A program made the position numbers and the translations under genes. Below the pieces are notes generated by a model. The model was not told where the DNA came from. It did not search any database and saw only the letters and a program-made list of their open reading frames with translations. From UBA6022 sp032154105 (GTDB lineage: Bacteria; Patescibacteriota; Saccharimonadia; Saccharimonadales; Saccharimonadaceae), in assembly GCA_032154105.1 (NCBI GenBank), contig JALDYI010000009.1, positions 1-31,137 of the forward strand: a stretch of DNA of 31,137 bases, in the 5' to 3' direction. The number at the start of each line of letters is the position of its first letter. Position 1 is the stretch's first letter. Shown piece after piece: positions 1 to 8,243 of this stretch.

Positions 1-9
1 TGCTTATGC

Positions 10-15
10 TAAGGT
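10..15 (+). promoter_or_regulatory. -10 box of the CHAP hydrolase gene, leaderless type
   Basis: TGC followed by TAAGGT forms an extended -10 element, and the ATG lies 8 nt after the hexamer. A transcript starting at the usual distance would have almost no leader. The sequence TTATGCTAA at 5-13 recurs in front of the small membrane protein gene near 29.0 kb. The -35 region is outside the window. Confidence 0.5.
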
Positions 16-22
16 AAAAACA

Positions 23-1153
23 ATGAAACAACGGTCCACCACACCAGTTTCAAAATCGTTTGTCGCGAAGGCATCTCTTGTCGCGGCTGCGGTTTTGATG
101 GCAGTCTCAGGTCCTGTACAAATGGGATCTGTTGCTCGTGCCGATAGGTACAGTGATCAAATCGAAGCGATTGAGCGTGAAGTTCAGGGCTACGACGGTG
201 AAGCGGCTAAGCTTGCCGCTCAGGGAGATAGCTTACAAAAAGCCCTAGGTATACTTCAAAATCAAGCCGCTACTATTCAGGCGCAAATTGACTTGAGCCA
301 AGCGAAGTATGACCAGTTGATTGCGAAAATTGCTGAAACGGAACAGAAAATCAAAGACAACCAAGACGCTCTTGGTGAGATACTGGCAAATCTTTATGTA
401 GACGATGACATCTCGCCACTTGAGATGCTTGCAAGTAGTAGTAACATCAGCGAATACCTTGATAAGCAGGAATACCGGAATTCTATTCGCGATACATTAT
501 CACAGAAGATCAGTGAAATTAAGCAACTAAAAAAAGATCTTGAGGTGCAAAAGGCAGATGTCGAGCGTGTACTTAAGGATCAGCAATCGCAACGCGCCTC
601 GCTCGTCGCCAAGCAGCAAGAGCAGCAGCAGCTTCTGAACCAGACGAAGAACGATGAAAACGCTTACCGCAGCTTGTCAGCTGGCAAGAATGCCCAGATC
701 GAAAAGCTTCGCGAAGAACAGCGTCGCGCAAACGCGCCATCACTTGGTGGAACCATCCCTGCGCCAAGCCCTGGCAACGGCGGATATCCTGCCCAGTGGG
801 CAAATGCTCCTCAGGACTCACTTGTTGATAGTTGGGGTCTCTACAACCGTGAATGCGTGAGCTACGTCGCATGGAAAGTGGCCAACAGCGGACGCTACGT
901 GCCACACTTTAATGGTGCCGGTAATGCCAATCAATGGCCAAGTACGCTTCGAGGGCGAATTCCACAGGGCAGCGAGCCTCGCCAGGGAGCGGCGTTGATT
1001 ACTATGGCGGGCCCATATGGCCACGTGCGTTATGTCGAGTCGGTTAACGGTGACGGCAGTATTACTGTAAGTGACTACAACCTTGGTGTCGATGGTTTGT
1101 ATCGTTACTACAACATGAGCCCACCATCGGGCGGCATCTATATCTACTTCTAG
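23..1153 (+). CDS. Secreted coiled-coil CHAP-domain peptidoglycan hydrolase
   Basis: 376 aa. Predicted to be exported and to cut peptidoglycan (amidase or endopeptidase), probably in daughter-cell separation, like PcsB-type enzymes. The N-terminus has a basic region, a hydrophobic stretch (about residues 16-34) and an ARA motif ending at residue 40, which fits signal-peptidase cleavage. Residues 42-235 are a long charged coiled coil, followed by a Pro/Gly-rich linker (238-256). The C-terminal CHAP domain (about 265-376) shows the catalytic Cys278 in NRECVSYVAW and His334 in YGHVRYVE; the third catalytic residue is probably an acidic or Asn residue further on. The coiled coil plus CHAP layout matches hydrolases held inactive until a partner such as FtsEX opens them; no such partner is visible here. 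There is no SD before the ATG, which fits the leaderless promoter at 10-15. Confidence 0.9.
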   Translation: MKQRSTTPVSKSFVAKASLVAAAVLMAVSGPVQMGSVARADRYSDQIEAIEREVQGYDGEAAKLAAQGDSLQKALGILQNQAATIQAQIDLSQAKYDQLIAKIAETEQKIKDNQDALGEILANLYVDDDISPLEMLASSSNISEYLDKQEYRNSIRDTLSQKISEIKQLKKDLEVQKADVERVLKDQQSQRASLVAKQQEQQQLLNQTKNDENAYRSLSAGKNAQIEKLREEQRRANAPSLGGTIPAPSPGNGGYPAQWANAPQDSLVDSWGLYNRECVSYVAWKVANSGRYVPHFNGAGNANQWPSTLRGRIPQGSEPRQGAALITMAGPYGHVRYVESVNGDGSITVSDYNLGVDGLYRYYNMSPPSGGIYIYF

Positions 1154-1178
1154 TATTTAAAACCCCTGCATAACCACT

Positions 1179-1207
1179 AGCGCATCCCACTCGGGGTGCG
1201 CTATACT
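1179..1207 (+). promoter_or_regulatory. Hairpin/inverted repeat overlapping the ctp promoter
   Basis: AGCGCATCCC (1179-1188) and GGGGTGCGCT (1193-1202) pair over 10 positions, one of them G·U, with the loop ACTC. The right arm runs into TATACT (1202-1207), the likely -10 box of the protease gene. It could end transcription from the CHAP gene, although no T-run follows, or act as an operator over the downstream promoter. Confidence 0.4.
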
Positions 1208-1245
1208 TATAGGAGTAGAAAATCGTTTCACAGGGGAGGGCGAAC

Positions 1246-2469
1246 GTGCCTGAAGAACAACATATCCATAACTCGTCCGCGCATGCCAAAAAGGCGCGAC
1301 CGCTAACGAAGAGCTCTTTATTTTTGATCGTTGCCGCCACTGCAATTATTGGCTTTGTGGCTGGTACTCGTAGTAATGATATTCTCGCTGCCGTTGGGCC
1401 GGCGTTCGGTGTCAAGGTGCATACCGGCACACTCGATCTTTCGTCTGTTCAGGATACATACCAGAAGCTGGCTGCCAACTATGATGGCACACTCGACACG
1501 CAGAAGCTTGTCGAAGGAGCGAGTCGTGGCATGGTTGCTGCGGCTGGCGATCCCTATACGGTATATATGGACGCCAAGGAGGCGGCCGATTTTAACAATG
1601 ATCTTTCTGGTAATATTGGTGGCGGCATTGGGGCGGAGATTGGCCTTCGTGAAGATCAGCCAACGATTATTCGCGTACTCAAGGATAATCCAGCCGAAAA
1701 AGCCGGGCTTGCAGCGGGCGATCAGATCGTGGCAGTGAACGATCAGACTGCAGTAGGACAGACGGTCGATAAGGTTGTCGCAAATGTTCGAGGCGAAGCT
1801 GGTACTACGGTAAAAATAAGCGTTCTTCGTGCGGGCGCGCCGAAAGAATTCACCGTAACGCGCAGTACAATCAACAACCCGAGTGTTGATGGCAAGATCG
1901 AAAACGGCGTCGGTACACTAACGATTTCACGCTTTGACTCACAAACCGGTTCACTTGCGCGAAAAGCTGCGCAGCAGTTCAAGGACCAAGGTGTAAAGAA
2001 TATTATTCTCGATCTTCGAGGCAATGGCGGCGGCTACTTGGGTGCGGCGCAGGATGTTGCAGGCTTATGGCTTAACGACAAGGTTGTCGTGAGTGAACGA
2101 ACTGGCGGCAAGACGACCGAAGAACTAAAAACAGGTAAAGATCCATTGCTTACTGGCATCCCGACGGTGGTGCTGGTCAATGGCGGCACGGCAAGTGCAA
2201 GTGAAATTGTCGCGGGAGCGCTACAGGATCACGGTGTCGCCAAGCTACTTGGTGAAAAGACGTTCGGCAAGGGAAGTGTACAGCAGGTGCTCGATCTGAG
2301 TGCGGGTACAGTACTCAAGGTGACGATCGCCAAATGGTATACGCCAAAGGGTAATAATATCAACAAGCAAGGTATCGTGCCAGATCAAACGGTTGTCTTG
2401 AGCCAGCAGGACGCCAGCAGTGGCAACGACCCGCAGCTTCAGGCGGCTCTCAGACTACTCGGGCAGTAG
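1246..2469 (+). CDS. S41 family C-terminal processing peptidase (CtpA/Prc type)
   Basis: 407 aa, GTG start with AGGGGAGGG a few bases upstream. A membrane-anchored serine protease that trims or degrades envelope proteins from the C-terminus, often including cell-wall hydrolases. One membrane segment (about residues 22-40) is followed by an N-terminal helical region (65-110), a PDZ domain (about 115-205, with the GGGIGAEIG loop) and the S41 catalytic core. The dyad is Ser317 in GGTASASEIV and Lys342 in EKTFGKGSVQ; Asp328 in QDHG keeps the spacing known for Tsp. Its position right after a secreted CHAP hydrolase suggests, as inference only, that it controls that hydrolase. The downstream response regulator may be co-transcribed. 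Confidence 0.93.
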   Translation: MPEEQHIHNSSAHAKKARPLTKSSLFLIVAATAIIGFVAGTRSNDILAAVGPAFGVKVHTGTLDLSSVQDTYQKLAANYDGTLDTQKLVEGASRGMVAAAGDPYTVYMDAKEAADFNNDLSGNIGGGIGAEIGLREDQPTIIRVLKDNPAEKAGLAAGDQIVAVNDQTAVGQTVDKVVANVRGEAGTTVKISVLRAGAPKEFTVTRSTINNPSVDGKIENGVGTLTISRFDSQTGSLARKAAQQFKDQGVKNIILDLRGNGGGYLGAAQDVAGLWLNDKVVVSERTGGKTTEELKTGKDPLLTGIPTVVLVNGGTASASEIVAGALQDHGVAKLLGEKTFGKGSVQQVLDLSAGTVLKVTIAKWYTPKGNNINKQGIVPDQTVVLSQQDASSGNDPQLQAALRLLGQ

Positions 2470-2511
2470 CGCTTGTGCTTTTGAATGTAAGCTAGTAATA
2501 TAAGGACATAT

Positions 2512-2913
2512 ATGGATATAAAAAAGAAAATCCTTCTCGTAGAAGACGACACCGCACTCGCAGCAGTATATAAATCACGCCTCGAGCTCGAGGGCTTTGA
2601 GATCCGTGAAGTTAACAACGGAGAGCAAGCATTGTCGGCGACTGTCGAATTCAAGCCTGACCTTATCTTGCTCGATGCAATGATGCCAAAGATCAGCGGC
2701 TTTGATGTGCTCGATATCCTCCGCAATACGCCAGAAACAGCCAATACCCGTGTCATCATGCTCACCGCTCTTAGCCAGCCAAAAGACAAAGAGCGCGCCG
2801 AGTCACTCGGTGTCGATGATTACCTTGTGAAGTCACAAGTGGTCATCGGTGATGTGGTTGAACGCGTAAAGTTCCACCTTGGCATCACCGAAAACGCTAC
2901 ACCGCAGTTCTAA
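2512..2913 (+). CDS. Single-domain response regulator (CheY-like receiver)
   Basis: 133 aa with only a receiver domain. It shows the acidic pocket Glu11/Asp12, the phosphoacceptor Asp55 in LILLDAMMP, Thr85 in IMLTA and Lys107 in YLVKS, so it should be phosphorylatable. There is no output domain, so it probably acts by protein contact or as a phosphate shuttle. No kinase is adjacent; the nearest is at 9.5 kb and has its own receiver partner. AAGGA precedes the ATG with a short spacer, which supports this start. A terminator-like hairpin follows. Confidence 0.93.
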   Translation: MDIKKKILLVEDDTALAAVYKSRLELEGFEIREVNNGEQALSATVEFKPDLILLDAMMPKISGFDVLDILRNTPETANTRVIMLTALSQPKDKERAESLGVDDYLVKSQVVIGDVVERVKFHLGITENATPQF

Positions 2914-2927
2914 TCGCACATCTACCT

Positions 2928-2962
2928 AAAAGCGGCCTCCTTTACCGGGGGTTGCTTTTTTA
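2928..2962 (+). terminator. Intrinsic terminator after the response regulator
   Basis: AAAGCGGCCTCC faces GGGGGTTGCTTTTT in an imperfect stem that ends in a T-run. It separates the response regulator from the next gene. Confidence 0.6.
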
Positions 2963-3003
2963 TACCGATTGTGCTTTAATAAAGAAAAGGACAAAAAACA
3001 AAC

Positions 3004-4068
3004 ATGTCAGAGCAAGAACAGCACATCACCGCAGAGAGTGTGGGTCAACAGGTTGATCAGATGATTGATGTTGCGTCGCTCAAAAAAGTTGATATGACGG
3101 TCGAGGATTTTGCTCGATATTCAGAGCTCGATTCTGATGATCCGGAGATCACGGAATTACTTGCGCAGTACGACCTTAAGGCAGGGGAACGTGTTATTGT
3201 CTCAGCTAGCGATGAGGATGACGCACGTAATGGCTTCGACCGTGTTGTTGTGGCTGGCGGACTTGATTCATTTACCACCGATAGGCAACTTACAGATGAA
3301 CTCAATACTAGGTTGCTTGAGTCCGAGGGTGCTGATATGCGATCTAATCTTGAGCGTGCGGAGCGTATTGTTCCCGGCGATGATATTAAAGAGCTTGGTG
3401 ATGTTGCACTTGGCGCGGCTGGTGTTGAGGCTCCAACTCCAGTAGAAGAGCATGAGAAGAGTCCGTTTGGTTATTTACGTGATCTTTTGCCACCGGTAAC
3501 GCGGCCGGATAGGCAGCCTGAAAATCTCGACCATCTTTATGGATCACAAGAGGAGTACGAGCGTGTGCTTGCTAGTTTGCAGCTTACGAAAGCGGAGCAG
3601 GAGCAGCAGAAATATTACGATACGTTTGTGACCGAGGAAAATAAGCAGTCATCGCGACAAACGCTTACGGATAGCCTAAAGGTGAATTCTGAACTTGGAC
3701 GTGTTCTTCGTGAGGCGGGAGTTGACGTGGCGTCTATGGATGCCATTGACGCAATTCGAGAGAATGCCGACGTTCGCTATGAGACAGCTAAGTACTTCGC
3801 GAGGAAGCTCGAGGATGCGGTCATAAGAGACCCGCAGGCATTTGGCTGGCGTATTGCAGATAATATGTCGAATAACTTAAAGGAAGATCAACAACGCCCT
3901 GGGCACAAAATGATGAGTAGGGACTACGTGGTGAGTCTCGCGCTAAAGATGCTTGGCGGTGAATTTAGCGATCGTCATGCAGACGACTGGCTTGATCGTG
4001 ATGAGACTGGGCGTGTTGTCTTGGGGCAGCATCGTGATGCTGCGCGACAGATATTGCTCTACCGATGA
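3004..4068 (+). CDS. Hypothetical charged cytoplasmic protein
   Basis: 354 aa, family not recognised. It is strongly acidic and helical, with no signal peptide or membrane segment. Residues 1-135 are rich in Asp/Glu, a Pro-rich turn lies near 155-170 (LLPPVTRPDRQPE), and the C-terminal half (about 185-354) is helical with many Arg/Glu/Gln. The start is supported by AAAAGGA about 10 nt upstream and a TTTAAT-like -10 before it. The next small gene begins 16 nt downstream, so the two are probably one operon. Nothing in the sequence indicates a function. Confidence 0.7.
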   Translation: MSEQEQHITAESVGQQVDQMIDVASLKKVDMTVEDFARYSELDSDDPEITELLAQYDLKAGERVIVSASDEDDARNGFDRVVVAGGLDSFTTDRQLTDELNTRLLESEGADMRSNLERAERIVPGDDIKELGDVALGAAGVEAPTPVEEHEKSPFGYLRDLLPPVTRPDRQPENLDHLYGSQEEYERVLASLQLTKAEQEQQKYYDTFVTEENKQSSRQTLTDSLKVNSELGRVLREAGVDVASMDAIDAIRENADVRYETAKYFARKLEDAVIRDPQAFGWRIADNMSNNLKEDQQRPGHKMMSRDYVVSLALKMLGGEFSDRHADDWLDRDETGRVVLGQHRDAARQILLYR

Positions 4069-4084
4069 TTTGGGGAATAACAGG

Positions 4085-4330
4085 ATGGCGAAGATATACA
4101 GCTTTAAAGAGGCACGATACCGAAAATACAACCCAGAACCCTATGTTGCTCCAACGTTGATTGAGAGTATGCCGGATGATATTCAAGAGGCTTTGCAGAT
4201 GGCTGCAGCGGAGAAGTTACGACGTACGATGAAGATTGCGAACGTTATTATACAAAGCGAGCATATTCCACCGAGTCGAGAGCTGACTGATGATGAGATG
4301 CCGCCAGGATTTGAGTTGTCGCAAAGTTAA
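4085..4330 (+). CDS. Hypothetical small protein
   Basis: 81 aa. The longer frame opens upstream, but the ATG at 4085 is the likely start because it lies just after the end of the preceding gene with a weak purine-rich site (AACAGG). The protein is mixed-charge and helical, beginning MAKIYSFKEARYRKY, with a central amphipathic helix (DIQEALQMAAAEKLRRTMKIA). No family recognised. It is probably co-transcribed with the upstream acidic protein and is followed at once by a strong hairpin terminator. Confidence 0.55.
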   Translation: MAKIYSFKEARYRKYNPEPYVAPTLIESMPDDIQEALQMAAAEKLRRTMKIANVIIQSEHIPPSRELTDDEMPPGFELSQS

Positions 4331-4338
4331 GGGAGATC

Positions 4339-4367
4339 AAAATACCCACCGAGATGGTGGGTATTTT
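4339..4367. terminator. Bidirectional terminator between convergent genes
   Basis: AAAATACCCACC and GGTGGGTATTTT form a perfect 12-bp stem with a 5-nt loop. The A-rich and T-rich ends suit termination in both directions, between the rightward gene ending at 4330 and the leftward rpmA ending at 4382. Confidence 0.85.
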
Positions 4368-4381
4368 AGTGTAGGGTAAAA

Positions 4382-4654
4382 TTACTTTACGCTGATTTGT
4401 GTACGAGGGTTGGTTTTACCAGTAAACGTTTGCTTACGGATTTTTGTGAACTCAACGATACCATCGACTGCTGCGTGAATAGTAAAGTTCTTGCTCATGA
4501 ATGTACCAGGACCGGCAACTTTTGCGCTACCAGTTTGACGTACGAGAACTTCGCCTGTGCGAACTTTTTGACCACCGAAGCGCTTTACGCCAAGGCGCTG
4601 ACCGGCGTTATTGCGGTTATTTTTACTTGAACCACCTGCTTTAACGTGTGACAT
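4382..4654 (-). CDS. rpmA: 50S ribosomal protein L27
   Basis: 90 aa, normal length for bL27. The N-terminal GGSSKNNRNNAGQRLGVKRFGGQKV and the later TGEVLVRQTG are clear L27 signatures. The flexible N-terminal tail reaches the peptidyl-transferase centre. It does not sit after rplU (L21), its usual neighbour; here the upstream gene on the same strand is an RNA methyltransferase. An AAGGAG site lies 8 nt before the ATG and a TACAAT -10 (4700-4695) further up, so it has its own leader of normal length. It ends at a strong bidirectional terminator. Confidence 0.95.
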   Translation of the reverse strand: MSHVKAGGSSKNNRNNAGQRLGVKRFGGQKVRTGEVLVRQTGSAKVAGPGTFMSKNFTIHAAVDGIVEFTKIRKQTFTGKTNPRTQISVK

Positions 4655-4694
4655 AAAACAAACTCCTTAAGTTTTTTATAAATCAATCTGTTCA

Positions 4695-4700
4695 ATTGTA
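4695..4700 (-). promoter_or_regulatory. -10 box of rpmA
   Basis: TACAAT on the minus strand, about 40 nt before the rpmA ATG. Together with the AAGGAG site it gives an ordinary SD-led transcript, in contrast to the leaderless starts elsewhere in the window. Confidence 0.45.
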
Positions 4701-4719
4701 CCGAATCTAAAGGGTTTCG

Positions 4720-5883
4720 TCAAGACTTAACGAGAACAAGCAGCTCACGGGCGACGACTTGGTCTTCTCGGAAGTAAAGGAGTTCATGATCCTTGATGTT
4801 CTTGAAGCCATGGCGAACGAAACCAAGCTGATCGAGCTGGTTAATGAGCGGGAGGTGTACAAAGCCGCCGTCGATACGCTTCCAGGCTGGAATGGCAATT
4901 GACACCGGCGTGCCGGCTGGAATCTGCGAGGCAAGGTTTTTTAGGAATGAGCTGATGATATTGTTGCAGTTGCCACGTACTTGATCGAGCTTGGCCGGAG
5001 AAGGCGGGGCGCTAAAGGGTTGACCAAGGTAGGTTTCGCCGACAACAGCCCCGATAGGGCCTTGCCATGAAGTATCCATGGCGTCGCCTTCGTGAAGATC
5101 GTATTCAAATGTAGCGCGATGTGTCTCTTTGAGCCAGTCGAGGTTTTCTTTGCTATAGCGGATCATTTTTTCCGAGAGGTCGGTGCCGTAGACGGCATGG
5201 CCGAGGAGGGCGGCTTCTTGTAGTACGACGCCAGTGCCGCAGAACGGGTCGAGAATGCGAGCGTCGGGCGCAGGGCCTGCCAGGTTGATCATGATTTGAG
5301 CGAGCTTTGGCGGGAGCATGCCGACAAAGGCGTCGCGTTTTGGCCGTTCTTGATCGCGTTTGGTGTAGGCGGTGATATTTTGTGCGCCGGTACTTTCGGC
5401 GACAATGACACGGCCGTTGCGGGCGCGGATGACAAGCAGCTCTACTTTGTTATTCGAAAGACCAAGCTTGTTGTGATGGGATGTTGCCGTGTTGAGTGCG
5501 GTGTCACTATTTGGGATCATGCGCAGGCTGACATTTACTTTTTTTAATTTTTGCTTGAGGATGATGCCGGTTTGCTGAATTTCTCGAGGTGACACATCGA
5601 AGCCGTAGGCGCTGATACCAAGCGTAATCTTGCCTTCGAAGCCAGACCAGGCGTGCACATACGCCTGGACGATTTTCATGCTGACGCGGCGCCAATCGCC
5701 ACCAGGAAGCTCGATGACGACTTGGCCGGCCTTTTGGACGCCACCTAGTTGTTCGATAGAAAGAGTGTCGGTGTTGATTTTTGCGGATACGTCCGAGAAC
5801 CACGTCGTGGCATCTTCGCCGTAGCGTCGTTCGAGTTCGGCCATGCCGAGTGCTGGTTGTCTGCCGAGGAGTGCTATATACAT
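4720..5883 (-). CDS. Trm11-like (THUMP-type) RNA guanine-N2 methyltransferase
   Basis: 387 aa. Probably a SAM-dependent tRNA methyltransferase of the Trm11/TrmG10 kind. The N-terminal part (about 1-165) fits a THUMP-like RNA-binding region; the YTKRDQERPKRD segment (173-184) resembles the linker of the Trm11 family. The Rossmann methyltransferase domain follows with motif I DPFCGTG (212-218) and YGTDLSEKMI (232-241). The usual D/N-PPY catalytic motif IV is not seen; GETYLGQP (282-289) occupies its place, so substrate or chemistry may differ. The ATG has AAGGATAT just upstream, but a TGC-TATACT box also lies 9 nt before it, so the transcript may be leaderless. It is divergent from the LPG-synthase-like gene across a shared palindrome. 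Confidence 0.75.
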   Translation of the reverse strand: MYIALLGRQPALGMAELERRYGEDATTWFSDVSAKINTDTLSIEQLGGVQKAGQVVIELPGGDWRRVSMKIVQAYVHAWSGFEGKITLGISAYGFDVSPREIQQTGIILKQKLKKVNVSLRMIPNSDTALNTATSHHNKLGLSNNKVELLVIRARNGRVIVAESTGAQNITAYTKRDQERPKRDAFVGMLPPKLAQIMINLAGPAPDARILDPFCGTGVVLQEAALLGHAVYGTDLSEKMIRYSKENLDWLKETHRATFEYDLHEGDAMDTSWQGPIGAVVGETYLGQPFSAPPSPAKLDQVRGNCNNIISSFLKNLASQIPAGTPVSIAIPAWKRIDGGFVHLPLINQLDQLGFVRHGFKNIKDHELLYFREDQVVARELLVLVKS

Positions 5884-5891
5884 ATATCCTT

Positions 5892-5934
5892 AGTATAGCA
5901 TTAGGTGTACGCACCTAATGTGAGTGTGTATAAT
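5892..5934. promoter_or_regulatory. Divergent promoters sharing a palindromic operator
   Basis: On the minus strand TGC-TATACT (-10 hexamer 5897-5892) serves the methyltransferase, whose ATG is 9 nt on. On the plus strand TATAAT (5929-5934) serves the membrane protein, whose ATG is 7 nt on. Between them CATTAGGTG (5899-5907) and CACCTAATG (5912-5920) form a perfect inverted repeat with the centre TACG, covering the expected -35 regions of both promoters. Confidence 0.65.
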
Positions 5935-5940
5935 ACAATT

Positions 5941-6978
5941 ATGTCATTTCGAACGTGGTTGAGTGTCGCAACAGTAGTATTGCTTGCAGTGATCATCTAC
6001 TTTGCGCGTCACGAAATAGTTCACGCTTGGGAGCTTCTTGGGAATGTAAATATCTGGATTTTACTCCTGCTTATCCCCGTTCAGATGCTAGTCTACTATG
6101 CGGCAGGTGAGATGATTTTCGAATATTTGCGTGCGAAGAAATCGATCAATAAGGTGTCTCGCTTTGATCTCATGCGCATGGCGCTTGAGATGAATTTTGT
6201 AAATCACGTACTGCCTAGTGGTGGCGTGAGTGGCATTTCCTACATGGGGTGGCGACTTGGCCACTACGGCGTGAGCCCGGGGCGGGCAACGATGGCGCAG
6301 GTAGTGCGCTATGCTATGGGGTTTGCGTCATTTGTGGCGCTTTTGATTGTGGCAGTACTTATGGTGACGATCGATGGCAATGTGAATCGTTGGATTATTC
6401 TTGTGAGTGCTGGCCTGGTGATGGCGATGGTACTAACAGTGATTGCCGGTATTTTTCTTCTGAGTAGCAAGCGGCGACTCGACAGATTCTCTGACTGGTT
6501 GGCACGAACTGTCAATAATATAGTGCGAAAGATTACATTCGGAAGGGTGCGAACTGTTCTAGGGGCTGAAAAACTACTCGTATTCTTTGACGATTTGCAT
6601 CATGATTTCCTGGAGCTACGACGCGAGAAGAAGATTCTTTTAAAGCCATTTTTGTGGGGCCTTGTATTCAACCTCGCAGATGCCGCACTGTTTTTTATCA
6701 CCTTCTGGGCACTTGGTACGATCGTCAACCCGGCGCCAATTTTGATTGCATACGGGCTAGCTTCGATGGCTGGCTTCTTTGTGGTGACTCCTGGCGGAGC
6801 GGGTGCGTACGAGGCGATTATGGTGGCGTTCTTGGCTGTTGCTGGCGTTGTATCTGGCGTGGCGATTGCCGGCATCTTACTTACGCGTGTCATCGTACTG
6901 ATCGGTACAATTGTTCTGGGCTATGTTTTTTATCAGCATGCGTTACTAAGGTATGGAAAAGACAAGTCTCCAGTTTAG
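5941..6978 (+). CDS. LPG synthase-like (UPF0104/YbhN-type) integral membrane protein
   Basis: 345 aa from the ATG at 5941, chosen because it follows TATAAT by 7 nt and begins MSFRTW before the first membrane segment. The longer reading to 5905 would place the palindrome in coding sequence. It has about eight hydrophobic segments. The family features NHVLPSGGVSGISYMGWRL and VTPGGAGAYEAIMVAFL are characteristic of the flippase-like membrane domain of lysyl-phosphatidylglycerol synthases. The soluble aminoacyl-transferase domain is absent, so it probably moves a lipid or lipid-linked molecule rather than making lysyl-PG. It overlaps xseA by 26 bp. Confidence 0.85.
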   Translation: MSFRTWLSVATVVLLAVIIYFARHEIVHAWELLGNVNIWILLLLIPVQMLVYYAAGEMIFEYLRAKKSINKVSRFDLMRMALEMNFVNHVLPSGGVSGISYMGWRLGHYGVSPGRATMAQVVRYAMGFASFVALLIVAVLMVTIDGNVNRWIILVSAGLVMAMVLTVIAGIFLLSSKRRLDRFSDWLARTVNNIVRKITFGRVRTVLGAEKLLVFFDDLHHDFLELRREKKILLKPFLWGLVFNLADAALFFITFWALGTIVNPAPILIAYGLASMAGFFVVTPGGAGAYEAIMVAFLAVAGVVSGVAIAGILLTRVIVLIGTIVLGYVFYQHALLRYGKDKSPV

Positions 6979-8050
6979 CGTCAGCGACTTTGTTGCGCTG
7001 ACGAATCAAACGCTCGAGTATGCGTATCCGAGCGTTGATATTGAAGGTGAGGTGTCGAGCTTCAAGGTGAATCAAGGTAAGTTTGTCTTTTTTGATCTGA
7101 AGGACGCCGGAGCGAGTGTCGGTTGTTTTATGATGCTATTTCAACTGCGTGTGCCGATCGAAGATGGCATGAAAGTGGTCGTGACGGCGTCACCAAAGCT
7201 AACGCAGTGGGGAAAGTTTAGCCTGACGGTTCGGGCGATTCGCCCAAGTGGCGAGGGAAGCCTAAAGAAAAGTTTTGAACTTCTCAAGGCGAAGCTCGAT
7301 AAAGAAGGGTTATTTGCGCCGGAGCGTAAGCGCCTCTTGCCTCGTGTCCCGGAGCATGTCGCGGTGATTAGTAGTACGGGAGCGGCCGGCTACGCTGACT
7401 TTATTAAGATTTTGAATGATCGATGGGGTGGAATTAAGGTTGATGTGGCGCACGTGCAGGTGCAGGGTGCGGATGCGCCTGATCAGATGATCCGAGCGTT
7501 GAAGTATTTTAATGAGCAGGAAGTATTGCCGGAAGTGATTGTGATGATTCGCGGCGGGGGAAGCGCTGACGACCTGGCTTCATTTAATGACGAGTTACTC
7601 GTACGTGAGATTGCCGCAAGCCGCATTCCGACATTAGTGGGTGTTGGCCATGAGACGGATGAGAGTTTGGCCGACCTTGTGGCAGATGTGCAGGCGGCAA
7701 CCCCGAGTAACGCGGCGCAGTTGCTAGTGCCTGATAGGAACGAAATTATTCGAAGTGTCCGATACCAGGTTCGATCATTGCTGCCAAAGGTTGAGCAGGG
7801 CATTACTCGTCAAGAATCCCTACTCCGGGAAACGCTGAGCGGCGCGCTGCGATCGACGATGGCACAACTCGAAGCGCAGGACGATCGGCTGCGGACGCTG
7901 CGCACTATCTTGCAGCAGCTCGATCCACAAACGGTGTTGCAGCGTGGGTATGCACTGCTTCGTGGCAAGCAGGCGATTGGTGAAGTGGTTGAGATTGAAA
8001 CAATGACGGCTATAATGAAAGCAAAGGTAGAAACATATGACGCAAAATAA
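6953..8050 (+). CDS. xseA: Exodeoxyribonuclease VII large subunit
   Basis: 365 aa, somewhat shorter than the usual 400-450. The N-terminal OB-fold region is clear (FSVSDFVALTNQTLEYAYPSVDIEGEVS), followed by the catalytic core with ISSTGAAGYADFIK, RGGGSADDLASFNDE and VGVGHETDESLADLVAD. The coiled-coil C-terminal part that binds the small subunit is present but short. ExoVII degrades single-stranded DNA into oligonucleotides in repair. The ATG overlaps the end of the membrane protein gene and has AAGG just upstream. xseB overlaps its 3' end, which is the expected operon. Confidence 0.95.
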   Translation: MEKTSLQFSVSDFVALTNQTLEYAYPSVDIEGEVSSFKVNQGKFVFFDLKDAGASVGCFMMLFQLRVPIEDGMKVVVTASPKLTQWGKFSLTVRAIRPSGEGSLKKSFELLKAKLDKEGLFAPERKRLLPRVPEHVAVISSTGAAGYADFIKILNDRWGGIKVDVAHVQVQGADAPDQMIRALKYFNEQEVLPEVIVMIRGGGSADDLASFNDELLVREIAASRIPTLVGVGHETDESLADLVADVQAATPSNAAQLLVPDRNEIIRSVRYQVRSLLPKVEQGITRQESLLRETLSGALRSTMAQLEAQDDRLRTLRTILQQLDPQTVLQRGYALLRGKQAIGEVVEIETMTAIMKAKVETYDAK

Positions 8051-8240
8051 ATCGATTCAGCAAAAGACATCTGAACTCACCGAGTTGGTGGCGTGGTTTG
8101 ATAGTGATGATTTTACACTTGAGCAGGCGCTCGATACGTTTAAAAAGGCTGAAAAATTAGCACAGGACATTGAAAAAGATTTAGCGACACTCCGTAACGA
8201 CATTGAGGTCGTGAAGAGGTCGTTTGACAGTGAGTCCTAG
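8037..8240 (+). CDS. xseB: Exodeoxyribonuclease VII small subunit
   Basis: 67 aa, typical length. The pattern of two helices with ELVAWFDSDDFTLEQALDTFKKAEKLAQDIEKDL fits XseB, in which several copies wrap the C-terminus of XseA. Its ATG lies 14 bp inside the end of xseA, preceded by AAAGG. The next gene begins 3 bp after its stop, so the transcript probably continues. Confidence 0.93.
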   Translation: MTQNKSIQQKTSELTELVAWFDSDDFTLEQALDTFKKAEKLAQDIEKDLATLRNDIEVVKRSFDSES

Positions 8241-8243
8241 CGG

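Noticed and set aside
573..905. Minus-strand frame of 110 codons inside the CHAP gene
   Set aside because: Shadow of the coiled-coil/CHAP coding sequence, which has signal peptide and catalytic residues.
5507..5914. Minus-strand frame of 135 codons, Arg/Thr-rich
   Set aside because: Overlaps the Trm11-like gene in another frame and would cross the divergent promoters.
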